Source of the DNA: Patescibacteria group bacterium UBA7522
GTDB taxonomy: Bacteria; Patescibacteriota; CPR2; UBA1875
Length of the DNA stretch: 15,692 nucleotides
Assembly (NCBI GenBank): GCA_002476865.1
Contig: DLNA01000013.1
Coordinates: 1-15,692 of the forward strand
Direction: 5' to 3'
Shown: piece by piece, positions 7,167 through 13,238 of the stretch
Numbering within the stretch: the first letter of the stretch is position 1
Layout of the letters: the number at the start of each line of letters is the position of its first letter
Notes under the pieces: model-generated
Database searches by the model: none
The model's input: only the letters and a program-made list of their open reading frames with translations
What the model was told of the DNA's origin: nothing
Made by a program: the position numbers and the translations under genes

Positions 7167-7529
7167 TTAAGTGGTTATATCTTTAATATGTTCTAGGCCT
7201 TTATTATTAATTAGAATAGCATCAACTCTTGTCTGACAATTGTCTAGTTTATTTTCTTGCAAGAAAAACTCAGCAGTAGCAATAATCTTTTTTATTTTTC
7301 GCTCATTTATCATTTCAGATGGTTCTCCGAATCGATCGCTAGTTTTTTTCTTAACTTCTACAAATACTAAAAAATCATCTTTTTGATCGAGTGCGATAAT
7401 GTCTATCTCTCCGTACCTTGATCTGTAATTTCTTATGATAATCTTGTAATTATTAGAGGTGAGAAAATCGCAGGCAATATCTTCGCCCAGATCCCCGATT
7501 TTTTTAGTGTTTAACTTAGCTATTGACAT
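7167..7529 (-). CDS. yraN: YraN/UPF0102 family endonuclease-like protein
   Basis: This is a small protein of 120 residues with the restriction-endonuclease-like fold. E16 (in GDLGEDIAC), D43 (in RYGEIDIIAL), E58 and K60 (in FVEVK) form the expected E...D...ExK core. They are followed by the conserved KKTSDRFGEPSEMIN and KIKKIIATAEFFL helix, and DAILI near the end. Length is typical. Its in vivo role is poorly defined; a nuclease in DNA repair or recombination is presumed. It lies 65 nt downstream of rnhB on the same strand, a pairing seen in many bacteria (known synteny), so the two are probably co-transcribed. The ATG at 7529 has no clear Shine-Dalgarno site. Confidence 0.92.
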   Translation of the reverse strand: MSIAKLNTKKIGDLGEDIACDFLTSNNYKIIIRNYRSRYGEIDIIALDQKDDFLVFVEVKKKTSDRFGEPSEMINERKIKKIIATAEFFLQENKLDNCQTRVDAILINNKGLEHIKDITT

Positions 7530-7594
7530 GAAAATTGCTTCAAGATAGATCTTATGTTAATATCGGCTAAATGAAAAGTTTTTTTTAGCTCTTT

Positions 7595-8200
7595 TTAGGA
7601 AAATATTTTTTTCAAGAATGTTTTTCGATGCTCTGGCGTTAAGCCATTTTTTTTAATCGCTTCATAATGTAAAGCGGTTCCGTATCCTTTATGAGAAGAA
7701 AATCCATAATCTTTGTAGATGTTATCTAGCCCTGAAATTATTTGGTCTCTAAAGACCTTAGCGATAATGGATGAAGCGGCAATTGAGTAGGAGATACTGT
7801 CTCCTTTAATAATAGATTTTTGTGATATTTTGATTTCTTTTAATTGAGTGGCATCAATCAAAAGAAGGTCAGGCGATTTTTTGAGCATTTTTATTGACCT
7901 AATCATTGCTTTTTGAGTGGCGGCAACGATTCCGATCTCATCTATTTCGATTGCCGAAACAAGACCTAGTCCAAAGTCCTCTGCTTCACCAGTAATAAAA
8001 TCAAATAATTCGCATCTTTGTTTCGGGGAAAGGGTTTTTGAGTCCCTGATTTTTGAGTGTGGCTTGTGACCTGATGGAAAGATTACGGCGCCGGCAACAA
8101 CGGGTCCAGCAATGCAGCCACGACCAACCTCATCAATGCCACACACTAGGCCGCCGTTTAGCCAAATTTTTTTTTCATTTTCTAAGTGAGGAGTTAACAT
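7595..8200 (-). CDS. rnhB: Ribonuclease HII
   Basis: RNase HII cleaves the RNA strand of RNA/DNA hybrids and starts removal of single ribonucleotides from DNA. The 201-residue product has the active-site quartet D23, E24 (CGIDEVGRG), D116 (LLLIDA) and D134 (KGD), with the same 18-residue spacing between the last two as in the E. coli enzyme. It also has the conserved AASSIIAKVFRD helix and the C-terminal HKGYGTALHYEAI and LTPEHRKTF. The ATG at 8200 has no Shine-Dalgarno site; a TGCTATAAT extended -10 element on the minus strand ends 6 nt before it, suggesting a leaderless mRNA. It is the first gene of an rnhB-yraN unit, divergent from nusA. Confidence 0.96.
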   Translation of the reverse strand: MLTPHLENEKKIWLNGGLVCGIDEVGRGCIAGPVVAGAVIFPSGHKPHSKIRDSKTLSPKQRCELFDFITGEAEDFGLGLVSAIEIDEIGIVAATQKAMIRSIKMLKKSPDLLLIDATQLKEIKISQKSIIKGDSISYSIAASSIIAKVFRDQIISGLDNIYKDYGFSSHKGYGTALHYEAIKKNGLTPEHRKTFLKKIFS

Positions 8201-8206
8201 TTTTTA

Positions 8207-8215
8207 ATTATAGCA
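8207..8215 (-). promoter_or_regulatory. Extended -10 promoter of rnhB, likely leaderless
   Basis: Minus-strand TGC-TATAAT occupies 8215-8207, an extended -10 element with a perfect hexamer. Six nucleotides separate it from the ATG at 8200, so transcription should begin at or beside the start codon. No -35 match is seen, as expected for an extended -10 promoter. Confidence 0.6.
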
Positions 8216-8261
8216 GAAAAAAATCATGATATTTTTATCCAATGTTTATTTTAAAAACAAT

Positions 8262-8290
8262 TTGACATAGAATTTTAAATGATTTATAAT
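8262..8290 (+). promoter_or_regulatory. Perfect consensus sigma-70 promoter for nusA
   Basis: TTGACA (8262-8267) and TATAAT (8285-8290) are both exact consensus hexamers, separated by exactly 17 nt. This is the strongest promoter in the window. The start is expected near 8297, giving a leader of about 187 nt before nusA. Confidence 0.88.
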
Positions 8291-8296
8291 TCCACT

Positions 8297-8483
8297 ATTG
8301 TCGAGCGGATTCCGGTCGACATTTTTGTTCAAAATCATAGATTTTGAATAGACCAATGGGGTCTTATCCGTATTCGGGTAAAATACAATTAAATAAAAAG
8401 ATTTGGTCCTCATCCGTTGAGGGTTATGGACGGATCTCGGGCTCGGTAAAGAATAATATCCCGAACCCTCGAAAGGAAAATAA
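8297..8483 (+). promoter_or_regulatory. Structured 5' leader RNA of nusA (candidate cis-regulator)
   Basis: Consecutive hairpins can be drawn: 8300-8320 (GTCGA/TCGAC with inner CGG/CCG, followed by ATTTTT); 8328-8348 (9-bp perfect TTCAAAATC/GATTTTGAA, 3-nt loop); 8350-8364 (AGACC/GGTCT); 8365-8380 (TATCCG/CGGGTA, 4-nt loop); 8412-8435 (ATCCGT/ACGGAT); and 8437-8464 (TCGGG/CCCGA). The loop of the 8412-8435 hairpin holds GAGGGTT (8419-8425), fully complementary to AACCCTC (8464-8470), which ends one base before the AAAGGA ribosome site (8472-8477): a potential pseudoknot. CCTCA/TGAGG (8408-8412/8418-8422) and GACCAA/TTGGTC (8351-8356/8403-8408) are competing pairings. I do not recognise a known riboswitch or protein-leader family. 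It could also yield a separate small RNA. Confidence 0.6.
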
Positions 8484-9791
8484 ATGCAAACACAATTCAC
8501 TCAAGCAATTGAACAAATTTGTGAAGAAAAAAACATTGATAAGGCGATAGTTATGGAGGCCGTAGAGGCGGCTTTGGCTGCTGCCTATAAAAAAGATTAT
8601 GGTGAAAAAGACCAAGAAGTTCGGGTTGAAATAAAAGAAGACACGGGTGCAATCGAGGTTTTTGTAACGAAAGAAGTTGTAGAAGAGGTAGAAAATTCAA
8701 ATCTTGAAATTTCTATTTCGGCTGCTTCAAAAATCAAAAAAGATATCAAAATTGGTGATACCATCGAAATTATGGATTTGCCAGCTGATTTTGGAAGAAT
8801 TGCAGCTCAAACCGCCAAGCAGGTTATTGTTCAGAGGATTAGAGAGGCGGAACGCGATATGGTCTTTTCAGAATATAAGGACAAAGAAGGGGAGCTCTTG
8901 AATTGTATTGTCCAGCGCGTTGAGGGCGATACTGTTATTTGTGATTTAGGTAAAGCGAGCGCAGTTTTATATCGAAATGAACAGATACAGGGTGAAAGAT
9001 ATTATCCAAATCAAAGATTTAGAGTTTTTTTGGTTAGAGTTGAGCAAACCGCAAGAGGGCCACAAATTATTGTTTCAAGATCACATCCGGGTATGGTCAA
9101 AAAACTTTTTGAATCAGAGGTTCCAGAGATTGCAGCCGGAACAGTCGAGATTATGGGGATATCCAGAGAAGCCGGAGGCCGTACTAAAATAGCTGTTCGT
9201 TCAACCGAGGACGGGATAGACCCGGTTGGATCTTTTGTCGGTCAAAGAGGCATTAGGGTTCAGTCAGTTATGAACGAAATTGGGAGCGAAAAAATTGATA
9301 TAATCCTTTATAACGAAGACCCCAAGGTTTATATAGAGAACGCTCTTTCTCCGGCCAAAATAGCCAAAATTAACTTAGACGAAAAAGAGCAAAAAGCTCA
9401 GGTTAAAGTTCCGGAAGATCAACTCTCTTTAGCCATTGGAAAACAAGGCCAGAACGTTCGTCTAGCGGCTAAATTAACGGGCTGGAATATTGATATTGAA
9501 GGCACAGACAGTGTTGTTGAAGAGGTTGAGTCGGTTGCTAAGATTGTCAAAAGACCAGAACAAAAGCAGGATTTGGAAGCAGCAATCATTAATGCAGTAA
9601 AAGAGCAGAATGTTGGTGGCGAGGAAGATAGTTCGAAAGAAGAGAGGCAAAAAACAGAAGATAATGTTACTGATCAAGAGGTGGTCGAAGATAAATCAGC
9701 CCCTAGTCCTAATAGTAGCGACGATCAGAAAGAGAAAACTTCTGATAAAGACGAAAAAGAAACTGTTAAAGAAGAGTTAGATTCTAAATAA
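8484..9791 (+). CDS. nusA: Transcription termination/antitermination factor NusA
   Basis: NusA binds RNA polymerase and nascent RNA, and modulates pausing, termination and antitermination. The domains are an N-terminal RNAP-binding region (about 1-125), an S1 domain from about 135 to 200, then KH1 (GSFVGQRGIRVQSV, with GQRG at about 252-255) and KH2 (LAIGKQGQNVRLAAKLTGW from about 317). From about 350 to 435 the tail is highly charged and low-complexity (Glu, Asp, Lys, Ser); the AR repeats of gamma-proteobacterial NusA are absent. The 435-residue length exceeds the compact Gram-positive form only because of that tail. An AAAGGA site lies 6 nt before the ATG. It is separated from infB, unlike the usual nusA-infB operon, and has its own consensus promoter and structured leader. 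Confidence 0.96.
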   Translation: MQTQFTQAIEQICEEKNIDKAIVMEAVEAALAAAYKKDYGEKDQEVRVEIKEDTGAIEVFVTKEVVEEVENSNLEISISAASKIKKDIKIGDTIEIMDLPADFGRIAAQTAKQVIVQRIREAERDMVFSEYKDKEGELLNCIVQRVEGDTVICDLGKASAVLYRNEQIQGERYYPNQRFRVFLVRVEQTARGPQIIVSRSHPGMVKKLFESEVPEIAAGTVEIMGISREAGGRTKIAVRSTEDGIDPVGSFVGQRGIRVQSVMNEIGSEKIDIILYNEDPKVYIENALSPAKIAKINLDEKEQKAQVKVPEDQLSLAIGKQGQNVRLAAKLTGWNIDIEGTDSVVEEVESVAKIVKRPEQKQDLEAAIINAVKEQNVGGEEDSSKEERQKTEDNVTDQEVVEDKSAPSPNSSDDQKEKTSDKDEKETVKEELDSK

Positions 9792-9824
9792 AAAATTAAA
9801 TAAATAATTTAGTCATTTTTTACG

Positions 9825-9853
9825 TTTAAATTTGATTTTTTTTGAGCTATAAT
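9825..9853 (+). promoter_or_regulatory. Putative clpC promoter
   Basis: TATAAT at 9848-9853 is a perfect -10 box. TTTAAA at 9825-9830 matches the -35 consensus at 4 of 6 positions with a 17-nt spacer. The downstream TTTGTTAG repeats the sequence at the gatB -10 (3658-3670). No CtsR-type heptad direct repeat was seen. Confidence 0.5.
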
Positions 9854-9883
9854 TTGTTAGCAATCAGCTTATTGGGAGAACGT

Positions 9884-12379
9884 ATGCTTAATCAATTTGA
9901 TCGATTTTCGGAAAACGCTAAAATGTCTTTAGTGAATGCTCAGGAGCTGGCTCGGGCTGGTGGCTCCTCGGTTGTTGATACCGATCATATTCTTCTGGGT
10001 CTTTTGTTGGTTAAAAAATCGGCCGCTTATGATATTCTTGAAGGCGTTTCCTTAACTTTTGAAAAGGCCAAATCTGTTAGTGAAATTGTCTCTGGGCTAA
10101 CCGGAGTGGTTATGATAGGCGGGCTATCGGTTGATGCACAGCGTCTTTTGGAGCTTGCGATGGGAACAGCAAGTCAGTTTGGGTCTCCCTATATTGGAAC
10201 CGAACACTTGCTTTACGCCTTATTGTTATTGCCGAACTCAAAGGGAGCCAAGATTTTAGTCACTAATAAAATTGACTTTGATTTTTTGAAAAATGAACTA
10301 GAAGGAATTTTCCAAAATCCGATAGAGCAGTTCGGTGGTCCGGAGATGACTGACGAAGGTATCTTTTCGAGTGCTACCCAGAGACCAAGATCAAATTCAA
10401 AGACACCAGTTTTGGATGGTTTTGCAACGGACTTAACCCAAACGGCCAAAGACGGCAGAATTGATCCCGTTATTGGCAGAGGGGCTGAAATATCTCGTGT
10501 TGTTTCCATCTTAAATAGAAGAACAAAAAATAATCCGGTTTTGATCGGTGAGCCGGGCGTAGGTAAAACGGCTATAGTGGAGGGTTTGGCTCAGCAGATT
10601 GCTGACGAGATCGTACCAGAGCTTTTGCTTTCAAAAAAAATTATGATGCTTGATTTGGCCTCGGTGATAGCGGGAACAAAATATCGCGGTGAATTCGAGG
10701 ATCGATTAAAGAGGATCATAAAAGAGTTAAAAGAAAACGATGATATCATTATTTTTATAGATGAGCTTCACACTATTGTTGGAGCAGGTGCGGCTGAGGG
10801 CGCCATTGATGCGGCTAATATTTTTAAACCGGCTCTTTCTAGGGGAGAGATTCAGGTCATTGGAGCGACTACGCTTGATGAGTATCGAAAACATATAGAA
10901 AAGGATTCAGCACTAGAAAGACGCTTTCAGCCGGTAATTGTACCCGAGCCGAGCATCGAAGAAACAATCCAGATAATTAACGGAATAAAGCCAAAATATG
11001 AAGAATACCATAATGTAAAAATTTTACCTGAGGCAGTTGAAGCCGCTGCCAAATTAAGTAAAAGATATGTTCAGGATAGATTTCTTCCAGATAAAGCTAT
11101 CGATTTAATCGACGAGGCGGCTTCGCTTTTAAAGGTTGAAAAAGGAGCGGTCTCGAAAGAGGTTAGGAATCTTGATAGAAATCTTAGAGAGGTTAGAAAT
11201 CTAAAAGAGAATGCTGTCTTGGATCAAGAATATGCTAAGGCAGCAGAGTATAAACAGCAAGAGGACCAGCTTGAAAAGGAGTTAACAAAGGCCAGAAAAA
11301 GAGAGGGTAACGGTAAAAATGGTTTAAAAATTGACGAAGAGGATATTGCTAGAGTTGTCTCAAACGCTACGGGCATACCGGCAACTCGATTAATCGAAAA
11401 AGAGCAGGTTGGTCTTTTAAAATTAGAGTCATCTTTAAGAAAAAGGGTAATTGGTCAGGATGAACCAATTAAGGAGTTGGCTTCAGCCATAAGACGTAGT
11501 CGTACGGGTATCTCTGATGAAAAGCGACCAATCGGATCTTTTATTTTTCTTGGTCCAACCGGGGTCGGTAAGACAGAACTTGCTAAGGCCCTAGCTGCGC
11601 GCATGTTTGGTGATGAGGATGCTCTCATAAAGATTGATATGAGTGAGTTTATGGAGAAGCACAATGTTTCGCGCTTAGTTGGCGCGCCGGCCGGCTACGT
11701 TGGTTACGAAGAAGGTGGCCAGTTAACAGAAAAAGTTCGCCGTAAACCCTATTCTGTAATTTTGTTTGACGAAATCGAAAAAGCTCATCCTGATGTTTTT
11801 AATATGCTTCTTCAGATTTTGGAAGATGGCTATCTTTCTGATGCCAAGGGTAAAAAGATTGATTTTAGAAACACGATAATAATCATGACCTCAAACGTTG
11901 GTTCATCGGAGTTTTATGGTTCAAAAGAGATTGGGTTTACTAAAAACGTTACAGGGAGGGCGCTAAAAAACCACCAGCGAGATATTCAGATAAAAGTTGA
12001 ATCTGAATTAAAGAAAAAATTTAAGCCAGAATTTTTAAATAGAATTGACAAAACAATTGTTTTTAGAGCATTAACACGATCTGATGTAAAAAAGATCGTC
12101 AACCTTGAGCTTAAAAAGGTTTTCAATCGCTTAAAAGAGCAAAAAATTAAGCTAATCGTTACAGAGCAAGCAAAAAATTTATTGGTTGATAAGGGTTACG
12201 ACGTTGAAAATGGAGCAAGGCCACTAAAAAGAACGATTCAGAATATGATCGAAGATCCGCTAGCAAATGGAATTTTAGCTGGTGAATTCGTGTCGGGAGA
12301 CATTGTAAGCGTTTCAAAAGAAGGAAGTGATCTAAAGATTGTTTCTCTAAACAAAAAATCAAAATTATCATCAAAATAA
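9884..12379 (+). CDS. clpC: ATP-dependent Clp protease ATP-binding subunit ClpC
   Basis: ClpC is a Hsp100 AAA+ unfoldase that feeds substrates to ClpP. The 831-residue product starts with a double Clp_N domain (about 1-145). AAA1 has Walker A GEPGVGKT at 222-229 and Walker B IFIDELH around D293/E294. A short UVR-like middle segment lies near 447-465 (LDQEYAKAAEYKQQEDQLEK), as in ClpC rather than ClpB. AAA2 has Walker A GPTGVGKT at 557-564 and Walker B LFDEIEKAHPD around D629/E630. The IGF tripeptide at 683-685 is the ClpP-docking loop. ATG 9884 is chosen because it follows GGGAG (9874-9878) and begins the Clp_N domain directly; an in-frame TTG at 9842 would place the -10 box inside the gene. 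mcsA, mcsB and ctsR are not adjacent. radA and yacL follow after a GC-rich insertion. Confidence 0.97.
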   Translation: MLNQFDRFSENAKMSLVNAQELARAGGSSVVDTDHILLGLLLVKKSAAYDILEGVSLTFEKAKSVSEIVSGLTGVVMIGGLSVDAQRLLELAMGTASQFGSPYIGTEHLLYALLLLPNSKGAKILVTNKIDFDFLKNELEGIFQNPIEQFGGPEMTDEGIFSSATQRPRSNSKTPVLDGFATDLTQTAKDGRIDPVIGRGAEISRVVSILNRRTKNNPVLIGEPGVGKTAIVEGLAQQIADEIVPELLLSKKIMMLDLASVIAGTKYRGEFEDRLKRIIKELKENDDIIIFIDELHTIVGAGAAEGAIDAANIFKPALSRGEIQVIGATTLDEYRKHIEKDSALERRFQPVIVPEPSIEETIQIINGIKPKYEEYHNVKILPEAVEAAAKLSKRYVQDRFLPDKAIDLIDEAASLLKVEKGAVSKEVRNLDRNLREVRNLKENAVLDQEYAKAAEYKQQEDQLEKELTKARKREGNGKNGLKIDEEDIARVVSNATGIPATRLIEKEQVGLLKLESSLRKRVIGQDEPIKELASAIRRSRTGISDEKRPIGSFIFLGPTGVGKTELAKALAARMFGDEDALIKIDMSEFMEKHNVSRLVGAPAGYVGYEEGGQLTEKVRRKPYSVILFDEIEKAHPDVFNMLLQILEDGYLSDAKGKKIDFRNTIIIMTSNVGSSEFYGSKEIGFTKNVTGRALKNHQRDIQIKVESELKKKFKPEFLNRIDKTIVFRALTRSDVKKIVNLELKKVFNRLKEQKIKLIVTEQAKNLLVDKGYDVENGARPLKRTIQNMIEDPLANGILAGEFVSGDIVSVSKEGSDLKIVSLNKKSKLSSK

Positions 12380-12434
12380 ATTAATTTAATATAGTTTTTT
12401 AAATCCTTTCTCTTGATGATTTTAAGGAGGGGCA

Positions 12435-12536
12435 ATGTTTTTTGAATTATTGACACAGTTGGGTTTATATGTTATTATTCCAATTGTCGTTTTTCCTAGT
12501 GAGGGGGGGATTAATCGAAGCACATTTGTAGCATAG
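12435..12536 (+). CDS. Possible 33-residue hydrophobic small protein (doubtful)
   Basis: An ATG at 12435 follows AAGGAGGGG (12424-12432) and opens a 33-codon frame ending in TAG at 12534-12536. The first 20 residues (MFFELLTQLGLYVIIPIVVF) would form one membrane helix; the rest is polar. Against it, the strong promoter of the next gene (12450-12478) lies inside the frame, so the frame could be incidental, and TCCTT at 12404-12408 can pair with the AAGGA of its ribosome site. No homology is recognised. Confidence 0.25.
   Translation: MFFELLTQLGLYVIIPIVVFPSEGGINRSTFVA
12450..12478 (+). promoter_or_regulatory. Strong extended -10 promoter of the GC-rich two-gene cassette
   Basis: TTGACA (12450-12455) is a perfect -35 box and TATTAT (12473-12478) matches at 5 of 6 positions, with an ideal 17-nt spacer. 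A TG one base upstream of the -10 (12470-12471) adds an extended -10 element. The start is expected near 12485. Confidence 0.75.
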
Positions 12537-12559
12537 TCGTAGCAGATTCGAAGCAGGAG
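12516..12559 (+). repeat. Four tandem 11-nt repeats (core GWAGCA) in the cassette leader
   Basis: Four back-to-back 11-nt units read CGAAGCACATT, TGTAGCATAGT, CGTAGCAGATT and CGAAGCAGGAG. The consensus is YGWAGCA followed by four variable bases. The array lies in the predicted 5' leader, and its last unit runs into the GGAGG ribosome site (12556-12560) of the 12570 gene. Regular spacing near one DNA turn suggests binding sites for a repeated protein, on DNA or RNA; function is inferred only. Confidence 0.7.
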
Positions 12560-12569
12560 GCGACCGAAG

Positions 12570-12782
12570 ATGAGCTTTGAGATTCAGCAGTTAGTGACAT
12601 TCCTTGTGATGCTGGGCTATGCCCTTGCTTTTACGAGCGTAGCGCTCGGTAGGGTGGTCTACTTGGTTCGAAAAACGCCGAGTGATCAGGGAAAGGCCGA
12701 CTGGATTCTGATGACTGCTTTTCTGACTGTCACCTGGATCTTCTGGGCCTTCCAGATTTGGAGAATCATCATCCGATTCTAG
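12570..12782 (+). CDS. Small two-helix membrane protein of a GC-rich cassette
   Basis: The product is 70 residues with two predicted membrane helices, about 8-33 (interrupted by R28) and 45-68. A short positively charged loop (RKTPSDQGKAD) joins them, predicting both termini outside and the loop in the cytoplasm. The second helix is rich in Trp and Phe (WIFWAFQIW). GGAGG (12556-12560) lies 9 nt before the ATG. Base use is richer in G/C than that of clpC and radA on either side. It forms the first gene of a two-gene unit; the next gene's ribosome site begins within its TAG stop codon. Holin-like, toxin-like or small regulatory membrane proteins have this size, but no family is recognised and no function is assigned. 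Confidence 0.72.
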   Translation: MSFEIQQLVTFLVMLGYALAFTSVALGRVVYLVRKTPSDQGKADWILMTAFLTVTWIFWAFQIWRIIIRF

Positions 12783-12796
12783 GGAGGGATTGCATC

Positions 12797-13030
12797 GTGT
12801 GCCAGAGTGAAAACCATGATCGTGATCAGCAGACAACTTGGTCCGAAGAACAGCTCGAAAAGCTTGTCCTCGAGTTGCTCGAAACACCACAGGGCAAGAC
12901 AGTTGTTGCTCGGGTCGTTCTTGGCCTTTTGGCTCATCACGAGCCGCTCAAGGAAGTTGTGCGCAGGATCCACAAGAAGCCGCACGGCTCCCCAGTATCT
13001 CCCTACGATGCCGGAAGGGTCCGGCGCTAG
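12797..13030 (+). CDS. Small soluble hypothetical protein, second gene of the GC-rich cassette
   Basis: The likely start is GTG at 12797, because AGGGAGGG (12781-12788) lies 8 nt before it and the upstream in-frame ATG at 12758 lies inside the previous gene without a ribosome site. The 77-residue product is charged and helical, with a polar N-terminus (CQSENHDRDQQTTWSEEQLE), a helix with leucines at LEKLVLELLETP, a second at TVVARVVLGLLAHHEPLKEVVRRI, and a basic tail ending RRI-HKK...RVRR. No metal site or known motif is seen. G/C use is high: 32 of 60 bases at 12901-12960. It is separated by 14 nt from the membrane-protein gene, so both are probably made from one mRNA and may act together. 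A perfect terminator follows. Confidence 0.68.
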   Translation: MCQSENHDRDQQTTWSEEQLEKLVLELLETPQGKTVVARVVLGLLAHHEPLKEVVRRIHKKPHGSPVSPYDAGRVRR

Positions 13031-13040
13031 GATTCAAACG

Positions 13041-13086
13041 GGCGCTTCGACACAACGTGTCGAAGCGCCTTTCGCTTTTTCGCTTT
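13041..13086 (+). terminator. Strong Rho-independent terminator of the GC-rich cassette
   Basis: GGCGCTTCGACAC (13041-13053) pairs perfectly with GTGTCGAAGCGCC (13057-13069) around a 3-nt AAC loop: 13 bp. The tail TTTCGCTTTTTCGCTTTT follows. The stem begins 10 nt after the stop codon. The region from here to radA (about 150 nt) is AT-rich and otherwise holds only the radA promoter. Confidence 0.92.
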
Positions 13087-13203
13087 TGAGAAATTTTATA
13101 ATAAAAAATGTTTTTTTATTTTTTTAATTCACTATTCTTGCTTTCTTCTTTATTCCTTCGTAAGTTGGATTCTAGTAGCTAGTGTCCATTTGTCTTTGTC
13201 TAC

Positions 13204-13232
13204 TTGATTATTAATACTTGGTCCTCGATAAT
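13204..13232 (+). promoter_or_regulatory. radA promoter, likely leaderless
   Basis: TTGATT (13204-13209) and GATAAT (13227-13232) match the consensus at 4 of 6 and 5 of 6 positions, with a 17-nt spacer. Only 6 nt separate the -10 box from the ATG at 13239, and there is no Shine-Dalgarno site, so the transcript should start at or next to the start codon. Confidence 0.6.
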
Positions 13233-13238
13233 TAATTT

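Noticed and set aside
9842..9883. In-frame TTG start for clpC at 9842
   Set aside because: It would translate through the TATAAT box; ATG 9884 has a GGGAG site and begins the Clp_N domain as in homologues.
12516..12559. CRISPR-like array
   Set aside because: Units are 11 nt, contiguous and degenerate, with no spacers and no cas genes.
12541..12570. tRNA-like TTCGA signals near 12548 and 12665
   Set aside because: No cloverleaf, acceptor stem or CCA-adjacent pairing could be drawn around them; no tRNA or rRNA gene was found in the window.
12758..12796. ATG at 12758 as start of the second cassette gene
   Set aside because: It lies inside the membrane-protein gene with no ribosome site; GTG 12797 has AGGGAGGG 8 nt upstream.
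12591..13127. Alternative frames on both strands across the GC-rich cassette
   Set aside because: The G/C-rich sequence leaves several frames open, but only the two chosen frames have well-placed ribosome sites and plausible start/stop spacing before the terminator.
13108..13182. Leaderless-looking 24-codon frame after TATAAT at 13097-13102
   Set aside because: The peptide is almost only Phe, Leu and Ser from a T-rich tract following a terminator; probably compositional noise.
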